DNA of 14,216 nt from CAZUTK01 sp964623265 (lineage in GTDB: Bacteria > Electryoneota > B3-LCP), in assembly GCA_964623265.1 (NCBI GenBank), contig CAZUTK010000068.1:1-14216 (forward strand). Direction: 5' to 3'. Under the pieces are notes generated by a model. That model searched no databases. It was not told the origin of the DNA and saw only the letters and a program-made list of their open reading frames with translations. Below, piece after piece: positions 1-7,122 of the stretch (the first letter of the stretch is position 1; the number at the start of each line of letters is the position of its first letter). The position numbers were made by a program, and so were the translations under genes.

Positions 1-344
1 CGGAATTTCTGGGAGAGCGCCTGCAGACGCCTCCGATCTATTCCGCTCTGAAAATCGCCGGCAAACCCGCGTATCGCCGCGTGCGCCGCGGGGAATCAGT
101 GGCGCCTCAACCCCGCATGGTGAGGCTGCACGAATTTGAGGTGGAAGCCTGGAATCCGCCGGAAGTTGCGCTGCGCCTGCGCTGCTCGAGCGGCTTTTAC
201 GTGCGGTCTCTGGCGCGCGAGCTCGGAGAAAAATTAGGCTGCGGCGGCACGCTGAAATCGCTGTCCCGCACCCGCATCGGATCGTATCAGTTGGAATATG
301 CCTTGAGCCTCGAAGAACTGGCAGCACGTTTTTCGTATGATTGA
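1..344 (+). CDS. truB: tRNA pseudouridine(55) synthase TruB, C-terminal part (5' end outside window)
   Basis: The open frame runs in from the left edge (first full codon at position 3) and stops with TGA at 342-344, so about 113 C-terminal residues are present. TruB isomerises U55 of the tRNA T-loop to pseudouridine. The segment begins with the family motif QTPPIYSALKIAGKPAYRRV, followed by CSSGFYVRSLARELGEKLG and LKSLSRTRIG, which are hallmark TruB strands around the RNA-binding and active-site cleft. The catalytic aspartate and N-terminal half lie upstream of the window. The stop overlaps the proposed ribF start by 8 bases, and truB-ribF-rpsO-pnp is a very common bacterial order, which supports the call. 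An internal GTG at 81 is not a real start because the homology continues upstream of it. Confidence 0.93.
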   Translation, partial: EFLGERLQTPPIYSALKIAGKPAYRRVRRGESVAPQPRMVRLHEFEVEAWNPPEVALRLRCSSGFYVRSLARELGEKLGCGGTLKSLSRTRIGSYQLEYALSLEELAARFSYD

Positions 345-1377
345 TCGTTCGCAGACTATGGCAGATAACGGAAGCACCGCGCTCAATGATATAGAAGTGC
401 ATCACGACGGCATTTGCGGACCCAGAACATCCGGGATTTCCGTGGTGACTGTGGGCTCCTTCGACGGCGTTCACCTGGGGCACCAGGAAATCCTGAAGAG
501 ACTGAATGCGGCCGCGGGCGACTCCGCGGTGCGGACGGTGGTGACGTTTGAACCGCATCCGCAGTCGGTCATCCGACGGGGCGGACAGGCCGTGCCGGTG
601 CTGATGACCGCCGAAGAGAAGACCCGCTGCCTGTGCGAGTTTGGAGTGGATCGCATCTACACGCTGCGTTTCAATCCGCATCTCGCGTCCCTATCCGCCG
701 AAGAGTTTGTCCGCGAGATCCTCCTGCGGCGCCTGCAGGCGAAGCGGCTGGTCATCGGATACAATCACAGCTTCGGGCGCAACCGCGAAGGGAATTTCGA
801 ATTCTTAGAGAAGAACAAGCAGCGCTTCGGATATGAACTGGAAGTGGTCGGTCCGTTTTATCTCGAAGGGGAAATCATCAGTTCGACGAAGATCCGTCGA
901 GCTCTCGAAGCCGGCAGGCTGGATCTCGCCAACCGCTATCTCGGCAGACCCTATGCTCTGGAAGGAAAAGTCATCGCTGGCAAAGGGCGCGGGCGCGAAC
1001 TGGGATTCCCCACAGCGAACCTGGAGCCGGTTCATCCGCAGAAGATGGTCCCGGGGATGGGCGTGTATGCGGTGGCGGTCACTGTGGAAAACGCGCGGCA
1101 TCCCGGGATGCTGTCCATCGGTACCAGGCCGACTTTCGGGGAAACCGAACGCACCATCGAGGTGCATTTGATCGGCTACAGCGGCGATCTCTACGACCGC
1201 ACGATTCAAGTGCATTTTCTGCAGAAACTGCGAGATGAAATCCGTTATGATGACGTGGCGGGCTTGATCATTCAAATGCGCCTGGATCAAGAGAACAGTC
1301 TCGCCGCCTACAAATTATTTCAGAGAGAAAATATCCACGTCGCGGCGATCGCAACGATGAAAAGTCGTTCAACATAA
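337..1377 (+). CDS. ribF: Bifunctional riboflavin kinase / FAD synthetase RibF
   Basis: RibF phosphorylates riboflavin to FMN and adenylylates FMN to FAD in the cytoplasm. The 346-residue product has the normal two-domain length. The N-terminal FAD synthetase domain shows the nucleotidyltransferase motif GSFDGVHLGH at residues 40-49, the GYNHSFGRNREG loop near 141-152 and ISSTKIR at 181-187. The C-terminal riboflavin kinase domain shows GRGRELGFPTANL near 217-229, IGTRPTFG at 261-268 and EVHL at 275-278, whose glutamate is the usual catalytic base. The start is uncertain. ATG 337 overlaps the truB stop, ATG 358 (residue 8) would also serve, and neither has a clear Shine-Dalgarno sequence. The leader before GSFDG is somewhat longer than in E. 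coli, which mildly favours 358. Probably co-transcribed with truB. Confidence 0.95.
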   Translation: MIDRSQTMADNGSTALNDIEVHHDGICGPRTSGISVVTVGSFDGVHLGHQEILKRLNAAAGDSAVRTVVTFEPHPQSVIRRGGQAVPVLMTAEEKTRCLCEFGVDRIYTLRFNPHLASLSAEEFVREILLRRLQAKRLVIGYNHSFGRNREGNFEFLEKNKQRFGYELEVVGPFYLEGEIISSTKIRRALEAGRLDLANRYLGRPYALEGKVIAGKGRGRELGFPTANLEPVHPQKMVPGMGVYAVAVTVENARHPGMLSIGTRPTFGETERTIEVHLIGYSGDLYDRTIQVHFLQKLRDEIRYDDVAGLIIQMRLDQENSLAAYKLFQRENIHVAAIATMKSRST

Positions 1378-1406
1378 ATATAGAAAGAAGTTAGCTGGGA
1401 ACAGAA

Positions 1407-1676
1407 ATGCCGTTGAATCAGGAAAAAGTGAGAGAAATCGTCGCCGAATACGGCGGCAGTCTGCAAGACACCGGAAAAACCGAGGTGCAGGTCGCTCTGC
1501 TGACTCAGCACATCAACGACCTGACGGAACACTTTAAGACGCACCCGAAGGATCATTCTTCCCGTCGAGGATTGCTGAAGATGGTCGGGCAGCGAAGGCG
1601 ACTCTTGAATTATTTGATGCGCGAAGACGTCGAACGCTATCGCGCCATTCTGAAGAAACTGAATCTGCGCCGTTAG
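1407..1676 (+). CDS. rpsO: 30S ribosomal protein S15
   Basis: The 89-residue product has exactly the usual S15 length and shows family blocks across its whole span: MPLNQEKVREIVAEYG at the start, TGKTEVQVALLTQHINDLTEH (residues about 22-42), HPKDHSSRRGLLKMVGQRRR (about 47-66) and LNYLMREDVERYRAILKKLNLR at the end. S15 is a primary binder of the 16S rRNA central domain and forms an intersubunit bridge. A GGGA ribosome-binding element at 1397-1400 lies 6 bases before the ATG. The gene sits 29 bases after ribF and 119 bases before the pnp ATG, the conserved rpsO-pnp pairing. Confidence 0.98.
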   Translation: MPLNQEKVREIVAEYGGSLQDTGKTEVQVALLTQHINDLTEHFKTHPKDHSSRRGLLKMVGQRRRLLNYLMREDVERYRAILKKLNLRR

Positions 1677-1741
1677 CCGGCATAGGCTGACGCGTATGCG
1701 AGCATTGAAATGACCCGCGCCGCGCGAACCACAACATTGCG

Positions 1742-1760
1742 CCGAATCGCAAGGATTCGG
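1742..1760 (+). promoter_or_regulatory. Hairpin in the rpsO-pnp spacer
   Basis: CCGAATC (1742-1748) and GATTCGG (1754-1760) form a perfect 7-bp stem with a 5-base GCAAG loop. It sits 35 bases before the pnp ATG. The G+C-rich string GCGCCGCGC occurs both before it (from about 1718) and after it (from about 1766). In E. coli an RNase III-cleaved stem-loop in the pnp leader mediates PNPase autoregulation. This hairpin is in the equivalent position, but it is much shorter than an RNase III substrate, so the role is inference. It lacks an adjacent U-tract, so a simple terminator is less likely. Confidence 0.4.
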
Positions 1761-1795
1761 TCGTCGCGCCGCGCTTTTCGAGTGCTGGAGTGTGC

Positions 1796-4009
1796 ATGAG
1801 TTACAAAGAAGAAATTGAAATCGGCGGCAGGACGCTATCCATCGAAGTCGGCAAGGTCGCTAAGCAGGCGGATGGAGCCGCCTGGGTGCGTTACGGCGAC
1901 ACCATCATCCTGGCGGCGGCCGTGTCCGCAAAAGAGCCGATGGACGCGGATTTTCTGCCCTTGATGGTGGACTATCGCGAAAAGATGTATGCCTCCGGAA
2001 AAATTCCGGGGGGATACTTCAAACGGGAAGGGCGCCCCTCGGAGAACGAGATCTTAGCCGCACGGCTGATTGACCGTCCCATCCGACCGCTGTTTCCCAA
2101 AGACTATTACTACGACACCCAGGTGATGGTGAATGTCTTCTCGGCGGATAAGGAAAATCAGCCGGATGTCATCGGCGCAATCGCGGCTTCCGCCGCGCTT
2201 CACCTGAGCGATATCCCCTTCGCTGGTCCCATCGCCGCCGTGCGCGTGGGCAAGCGCGACGGGCAGTATATCCTCAACCCGACCAGCTCGGAGACGGAGC
2301 ATTCGCCTCTGGAGTTGGTCGTAGCGGGCACCGCCGAATCCATCACGATGGTCGAAGGCGTATCCACCGAAATATCGGAAGAGGATATGCTGGGCGCCAT
2401 CGAATTCGCCCATCAGGCGATCCGGCAGATCGTGGATCTGCAGAACCGCATGCAGGAGAAACTAGGTATCACAAAGCGGGAATATCAAAAGGCTGTCATC
2501 CCTGATGGCTTGATGGATGATGTCTCCTCGAAGGCTCTGGAACCTCTGCGGCAAATCTGCCGAGTCACGGAAAAAACGGAGCGTCGGCAAAAGAAGAGCG
2601 AGCTGGAAGAACAGATCCAGACCGAGCTGGCGGAGAAGTATCCCGAAGCTCAGCAGCGCATCACTGAGCTGTTCGACGAGATCTACCGAAATGAAGTCCG
2701 GCGGATGATGCTCGGCGAAAAGCGCCGCCTCGACGGGCGCGGTTACGATGAAATCCGCCCCATCGCCATCGAAATCGGGCTCCTGCCGCGAGCCCACGGT
2801 TCTGCGCTCTTCACCCGCGGACAGACTCAGGCGCTGGCAACCACCACCCTAGGCACCAAGGAAGACGAACAGCGCATAGACGGCCTGGGCGAAGAGTACT
2901 TCCGCCGCTATATGTTCCATTACAATTTCCCGCCGTTTTCCACGGGGGAAACAAAGAAGTATATGGGCACCTCCCGGCGCGAAATCGGTCACGGCAATTT
3001 GGCGGAAAGAGCCTTGCAATGCGTCATTCCCGCCTGGGAAACTTTCCCTTACACCATCCGCATCGTCTCCGATATCCTCGAATCCAACGGATCTTCTTCG
3101 ATGGCGTCGGTTTGCGCGGGTTCCCTTTCGCTGATGGACGCCGGCGTGCCGGTGAAGACTCACGTCGCGGGCATCGCTATGGGTCTGGTGCAGGAAGGGG
3201 ATCAAACGGCGATCCTGACGGATATTCTGGGCGACGAAGACCATCTGGGCGATATGGATTTCAAGGTGACAGGCACCCGGTCCGGAATTACCGCCTTCCA
3301 GATGGACATCAAGATCAAAGGCCTCTCCACAGCCATTATGCGGGACGCTCTGGAAAAAGCACGCGATGCGCGTCTGCGCATTCTGGACTTGATGGAAGCG
3401 GCGATGCCTGCGCCGCGTCCCGACATCTCCCCGCATGCTCCGCGCATTATGACCATACACGTGCCGGTGGATTCCATCGGTACCATCATCGGTCCCGGCG
3501 GCAAGATGATCCGCGAAATCGTCGAAAAGAGCGGCGCGAAGATTGATATTATGGACGACGGACAGGTCAACATCGCTTCCACCAACGGCGAAGCCGGCGA
3601 AAAAGCCCGCAATATGATCCTGCGCCTCATCGAAGCCCCCGAAATCGGTAAGGTTTACACCGGCGTCGTCAAGAAGATCACCGACTTCGGCGCATTTGTG
3701 GAGATTCTGCCCGGCAAAGAGGGGTTGCTGCACATCAGCGAAATCGAGCGCGGCCGGGTCAAATCGGTCACCGACGTCCTGAAGGTAGGGGATGAGGTGG
3801 ATGTGAAGCTGCTGGCGATTGATCCGCGCGGCAAGCTGGATCTCTCCCGCCGAGCCCTTTTGATCGCCCAGGATCACCCCGAAATGGCGGATCAACCGTA
3901 CGAACGCAAGAGACCTCCGCGCTCGGATCATCACGATGATCGCGGCGGCAAAGACCGCCACCAGCGCCGCGACCGCGACCGCAACGACCGAGGCGGAAAC
4001 CGTGGCTGA
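1796..4009 (+). CDS. pnp: Polyribonucleotide nucleotidyltransferase (PNPase)
   Basis: PNPase degrades RNA 3'-to-5' by phosphorolysis and can add tails in reverse; it acts as a trimer, often with the degradosome. The 737 residues contain the full domain order. First RNase PH domain: about 10-145, with FFKREGRPSENE-like GYFKREGRPSENE at 73-85. Helical linker: about 150-300. Second RNase PH domain: about 310-540, with LESNGSSSMASVCAGSLSLM at 428-447 and the metal/catalytic segment GDEDHLGDMDFK at 479-490 (D482 and D488 aligning with the E. coli catalytic aspartates). KH domain: about 552-612, with GPGG at 566-569. S1 domain: about 618-688. A basic, Arg/Gly/Asp-rich tail (about 703-737) follows. 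ATG 1796 is chosen over GTG 1790 because GGAG at 1787-1790 is correctly spaced. The 3' end overlaps the M16 protease gene by 8 bases. Confidence 0.98.
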   Translation: MSYKEEIEIGGRTLSIEVGKVAKQADGAAWVRYGDTIILAAAVSAKEPMDADFLPLMVDYREKMYASGKIPGGYFKREGRPSENEILAARLIDRPIRPLFPKDYYYDTQVMVNVFSADKENQPDVIGAIAASAALHLSDIPFAGPIAAVRVGKRDGQYILNPTSSETEHSPLELVVAGTAESITMVEGVSTEISEEDMLGAIEFAHQAIRQIVDLQNRMQEKLGITKREYQKAVIPDGLMDDVSSKALEPLRQICRVTEKTERRQKKSELEEQIQTELAEKYPEAQQRITELFDEIYRNEVRRMMLGEKRRLDGRGYDEIRPIAIEIGLLPRAHGSALFTRGQTQALATTTLGTKEDEQRIDGLGEEYFRRYMFHYNFPPFSTGETKKYMGTSRREIGHGNLAERALQCVIPAWETFPYTIRIVSDILESNGSSSMASVCAGSLSLMDAGVPVKTHVAGIAMGLVQEGDQTAILTDILGDEDHLGDMDFKVTGTRSGITAFQMDIKIKGLSTAIMRDALEKARDARLRILDLMEAAMPAPRPDISPHAPRIMTIHVPVDSIGTIIGPGGKMIREIVEKSGAKIDIMDDGQVNIASTNGEAGEKARNMILRLIEAPEIGKVYTGVVKKITDFGAFVEILPGKEGLLHISEIERGRVKSVTDVLKVGDEVDVKLLAIDPRGKLDLSRRALLIAQDHPEMADQPYERKRPPRSDHHDDRGGKDRHQRRDRDRNDRGGNRG

Positions 4010-5252
4010 GACCGGCTTCCAGCGCACCGTCACTCCGGACGGCTTGCGAATCGTATCCGAACGGATTCCCGGCGTGCGTTCTGTCTGCGTCGGCATCTGC
4101 GTCAACACCGGATCTATGCACGAGAGCGACGATCTCGCCGGAATCTCGCATATGCTGGAGCATATGGTCTTCCGCGGCACCGAGAATCGCTCCAGCCTCG
4201 CCATCGTGCAGGAGATCGAAGGCGTCGGCGGACACATCAACGCCTTCACTTCCAAAGAATTCACCTGCTTTCACGCTCATATGCTGGATGAGCATCTGGA
4301 TCTGGCGCTGGATATCCTCTGCGATCTGCTCATTTATCCCACCCTGACCGCGGAAGATCTCGAACGGGAGAAGCTGGTGATCGGCGAAGAGATCCGCCAT
4401 TACGAAGATTCGCCGGATGAACTGATCTTCGACTACTTCGCTAAAACGCTCTACGGCGACCACCCGCTGGCGCGCCCCATCATCGGCAGCGTGGCGACGA
4501 TTTCCGCCTTCGACCGCGAAACGCTGCAGCGCTATCTGCGGGAGCATTACCCGTTGCGGCACACCGTCGTGGCGGCGGCGGGCAACTTGGACCACGATCG
4601 CCTGAGTTCGGAGATCCAAAAGCGCCTGTTGCTGGAAAATCACGCCGCCGGAAATTCCACGCCGCCGCTGCATCATCCTCCGCCGCGGGAAATGCGCTTC
4701 CCGCGATCGGTGCAGGGAGCGCATCTGTGCCGCGGTGTCCCGGGTCCGGCGTACAGCGATGAGAGGAAGTTCGCCGGTTTCGTGCTCTCCAATATCCTGG
4801 GCGGCGGAATGAGCTCGCGCCTTTTCCAGCGCATCCGCGAACAGGAAGCGCTGGCGTATAGCGTGTACACCTTTCTGGACGCTATGCGCGACAGCGGCGT
4901 CTTCGGCGTTTACGTCGGCACCGATCCGGAAAAAGTCTCGCGAGTTCTGGATCTGATAGACGAGGAGTACCGCCGAATTCTCACAGAAGGCATTCCCGCC
5001 GATGAAATTCACCGCGCGAAGGAGCAATTGAAGGGGAATTTAATGCTCGGGCTGGAGAGCACCTCGGCGCGGATGTTCCGTCTGGTGAAGCTGGAATCCT
5101 ATTTGAACGAGTTCGTGACTCTGGATGAAACCCTGGCTCTGATTGATGCGGTGACACGGAAGGATGTCCTCGATCTGGCGCAGGAATTGTTGTATCCGAC
5201 TCGCCAATATACGGCGGTGATCGAACCCGCGAAGGAGAAGGATGATGAGTGA
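4002..5252 (+). CDS. M16 family zinc metallopeptidase (processing-peptidase / YmxG-like)
   Basis: This is an insulinase/pitrilysin-family protease of 416 residues, the size of single-unit M16B enzymes that work as dimers. The inverted zinc motif HxxEH appears as HMLEH at residues 50-54. The third ligand glutamate lies 76 residues on, in IGEEIRHYED (E130), the family's expected spacing. The C-terminal half keeps the RIREQEALAYSVYTFLDA block typical of the second M16 repeat. The physiological substrate is unknown. The frame is open back to 3936, but that would read through the pnp tail. GTG 4002, preceded by GAGG at 3990-3993 with 8-base spacing and overlapping the pnp stop, is the better start. 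An M16 gene directly after pnp is a common arrangement (as with B. subtilis ymxG). No signal peptide is seen, suggesting cytoplasmic location. Confidence 0.93.
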   Translation: MAETGFQRTVTPDGLRIVSERIPGVRSVCVGICVNTGSMHESDDLAGISHMLEHMVFRGTENRSSLAIVQEIEGVGGHINAFTSKEFTCFHAHMLDEHLDLALDILCDLLIYPTLTAEDLEREKLVIGEEIRHYEDSPDELIFDYFAKTLYGDHPLARPIIGSVATISAFDRETLQRYLREHYPLRHTVVAAAGNLDHDRLSSEIQKRLLLENHAAGNSTPPLHHPPPREMRFPRSVQGAHLCRGVPGPAYSDERKFAGFVLSNILGGGMSSRLFQRIREQEALAYSVYTFLDAMRDSGVFGVYVGTDPEKVSRVLDLIDEEYRRILTEGIPADEIHRAKEQLKGNLMLGLESTSARMFRLVKLESYLNEFVTLDETLALIDAVTRKDVLDLAQELLYPTRQYTAVIEPAKEKDDE

Positions 5253-6531
5253 GGCGATGGGCTTTAAAGCGCAGAAAATGATGCAAAAAGCCGAAGAGCT
5301 CGATGTCTTTTGGGCGTATGATACACACGAATTGCCCGGGAGGAAAAAACTCGTTTTACTCGATAACGTCCAATTCATTTATGAACTTGCTCTGGCTCAA
5401 ATGGAAATGCAAGCGCTTGGTGTCAAATTTACTGTGACGAATGGGCTGCGAATATTTGAATTGCTTGAAATAGATGATGTTGAAAAACTTAGAAAAAGAA
5501 CTGCTTATTTAAAGGCAGTGGAAACGGAACACACAGATTATTTTTATATTCTTCAAAAAAATCGCACTCGATCGGTAAATCAATACTTGACTCATTGGAT
5601 TTATCCGTATAAAGGGAAATTTCACCCTCAAATGATTCGCGCATTGATGAATATTATCGGTTTAGAAGAGGGGGATACTGTATTGGATCCTTTCATCGGA
5701 AGTGGAACAACGGCGGTCGAAGCACAACTTCTGGGAATCAATTGTATCGGAATAGATGTCTCGCCTCTTTGTGTTTTGCAAAGCAGAGTCAAATGCGAGT
5801 CGTTATATTCCGTTCAGAAAATTATTGATGCAAAAGAGGAAATTTCTAAGCGCCTGAAGGTATCCATCTTTAACGACGGTGGTGTATCACTCGATGATTC
5901 GATTAATTCATTAGCGGATCTAAATACCCGGAATTTCTACAAAATGGTAAAACTCGTGGCGATCAGCGATCAGGCTCGCCGAAGTAGAGAATTCGCGAAT
6001 TCATTCATAAAGAACTTAGAGATTATGATTCAATCCATTCTAGATTATAAAGAAATTGTGCGCAAATTGAATCTCAAATTGGGATCAATCAGGATTGAAT
6101 TAGGCGATTCCAGAGAATTGCCGGTAGAAAATGAATCCATAGACGGGATCATCACCTCACCTCCTTATTCCATCGCCCTGGATTATGTCGATAACGATGC
6201 GCACGCATTGAAAGAATTGGGCTATGATATATCGGAAATCAGAGAAGGATTCATTGGCGTTCGCGGCAAAGGGACAACTAAAATTCGACTATATAATAAC
6301 GATATGATCCAGAGTCTGCGCGAAATGTACCGCGTCCTTAAGGCTGGAAAATATGCGGTAATTGTTATAGGGAATGCTAGGTATTCAGGGGAAGAAGTAA
6401 AGACTGTGCAGTTTGTGATTGAACATGCCGAGAAGCAGGGACTGAAGCTGGTTAAAAATATTGATAAAATTATATTTGGACTCTATAATGTTATGCAGAA
6501 GGAGAATATCCTGATATTCGTGAAACAATAG
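5245..6531 (+). CDS. DNA methyltransferase, SPPY type (probable N4-cytosine or N6-adenine)
   Basis: This is an AdoMet-dependent amino-methyltransferase of about 428 residues. The AdoMet-binding motif I is LDPFIGSGTT (residues 147-156), followed by NCIGIDVSP (166-174, motif II region). The catalytic motif IV is TSPPYS (304-309), followed by a methyltransferase-like C-terminal strand (EMYRVLKAGKYAVIVIG). The stretch THWIYPYKGKFHPQM just before motif I is typical of a group of DNA methyltransferases. SPPY is commonest in m4C enzymes, so cytosine-N4 methylation is favoured but not proven. Start: ATG 5245 with GGAG at 5234-5237 (7-base spacing); ATG 5242 is equally possible. It overlaps the M16 stop by 8 bases and so may be translationally coupled. 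From about codon 35 onward the gene is visibly AT-richer and uses more AGA, ATA and TTA codons than its neighbours, suggesting transfer. A Trm11-like RNA methyltransferase is a less likely alternative. Confidence 0.85.
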   Translation: MSEAMGFKAQKMMQKAEELDVFWAYDTHELPGRKKLVLLDNVQFIYELALAQMEMQALGVKFTVTNGLRIFELLEIDDVEKLRKRTAYLKAVETEHTDYFYILQKNRTRSVNQYLTHWIYPYKGKFHPQMIRALMNIIGLEEGDTVLDPFIGSGTTAVEAQLLGINCIGIDVSPLCVLQSRVKCESLYSVQKIIDAKEEISKRLKVSIFNDGGVSLDDSINSLADLNTRNFYKMVKLVAISDQARRSREFANSFIKNLEIMIQSILDYKEIVRKLNLKLGSIRIELGDSRELPVENESIDGIITSPPYSIALDYVDNDAHALKELGYDISEIREGFIGVRGKGTTKIRLYNNDMIQSLREMYRVLKAGKYAVIVIGNARYSGEEVKTVQFVIEHAEKQGLKLVKNIDKIIFGLYNVMQKENILIFVKQ

Positions 6532-6552
6532 GATCTATTGAAAGGAAATTGG

Positions 6553-6957
6553 ATGGTTGCGCAGCCGAATGGAATTTTTACCTGGGACATCGACGAAATT
6601 GCAAAAGCATTGAAAATCAATGCAGAGGATGTACGAGAATATTTTACCGACGGACGAAGAGTATCATTTATATTGGAAAGACGGATTGCATATGAAGTTA
6701 TTAGAGGCAAACTGGCTCCGAATGAAGGCACTGGTTACGATCTTATTGATTCGCAAGGCGGAAAATGGGAAGTTCGTAGTATAACGAGAGGGGGCATTTA
6801 TTTTTGCCCAAGCTATATGGTAGGTTCTGGTAGAAGATTTAATGAGAAAGAATTTCTAGAGAAAATAAATAATATCAGAGGCTATATCGTGTCAGATGTA
6901 GAATCATTTCCTATAGTCCTATTTTGGATCATTTCTAGTAAAGATGTGAAAAGTTAG
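6553..6957 (+). CDS. Small protein paired with the methyltransferase; candidate restriction endonuclease
   Basis: I do not recognise this 134-residue protein with certainty. It follows the methyltransferase stop by 21 bases and shares its AT-rich composition, so the two probably arrived together. The first 50 residues look helical (DIDEIAKALKINAEDVREYF). The middle holds GTGYDLIDSQGGKWEVRSIT (residues 59-78), whose D63 and E73-x-R75, separated by a glycine turn, resemble the D...(E/D)xK core of PD-(D/E)XK nucleases with Arg in place of Lys. The end contains GYIVSDVESFPIVLFWII, beta-strand-like. Context suggests a cognate restriction enzyme, but it is short for one and the motif match is partial. 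A regulatory or specificity protein is possible. ATG 6553 is chosen because GGA at 6544-6546 is 6 bases upstream; a TTG at 6538 is an alternative start. Confidence 0.6.
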   Translation: MVAQPNGIFTWDIDEIAKALKINAEDVREYFTDGRRVSFILERRIAYEVIRGKLAPNEGTGYDLIDSQGGKWEVRSITRGGIYFCPSYMVGSGRRFNEKEFLEKINNIRGYIVSDVESFPIVLFWIISSKDVKS

Positions 6958-7122
6958 TGGCTGAGTGGGTTGCTGGGTAAGAACAGCAAAATAAGTCGTG
7001 AGAAAGCTCTTAAATTACTTTCCAAGAAATAATTTGATTGAAGACCAGTTACGAGAAAAGACGGCAATGAATCCAGTTTAATTATAAGAAACATACAGCG
7101 TGTTCTACAACAACGTTCAACT
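6958..7122 (+). other. AT-rich spacer between the methyltransferase pair and the aminotransferase
   Basis: This 165-base stretch keeps the AT-rich composition of the preceding two genes and ends where host-like composition resumes at the aminotransferase. I find no convincing terminator. TATAAG at 7083-7088 could be a -10 element, but no -35 match sits at a suitable distance. A 27-codon reading frame from GTG 6998 to TAA 7081 has no ribosome-binding site or recognised similarity. It may be the right-hand remnant of a transferred segment. Confidence 0.4.

Noticed and set aside
3936..4001. Longer N-terminus for the M16 protease starting at ATG 3936
   Set aside because: It would translate the pnp tail in another frame into an Ala/Thr repeat; GTG 4002 has a well-placed GAGG and matches the family N-terminus.
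2849..4264. 471-codon open frame on the minus strand opposite pnp
   Set aside because: It lies antisense to unmistakable PNPase coding sequence, shows no recognisable domain, and is expected from GC-rich codon structure.
3768..5027. 419-codon open frame on the minus strand opposite the pnp end and the M16 gene
   Set aside because: Antisense to two well-supported genes; translation is Arg/Gly/Asp-rich without family motifs.
6998..7081. 27-codon frame in the AT-rich spacer
   Set aside because: No ribosome-binding site or recognisable sequence; frames of this length are expected by chance.
7060..7088. Possible promoter (TATAAG) before the aminotransferase
   Set aside because: No acceptable -35 element at 16-18 bases; such -10-like strings are common in AT-rich DNA.
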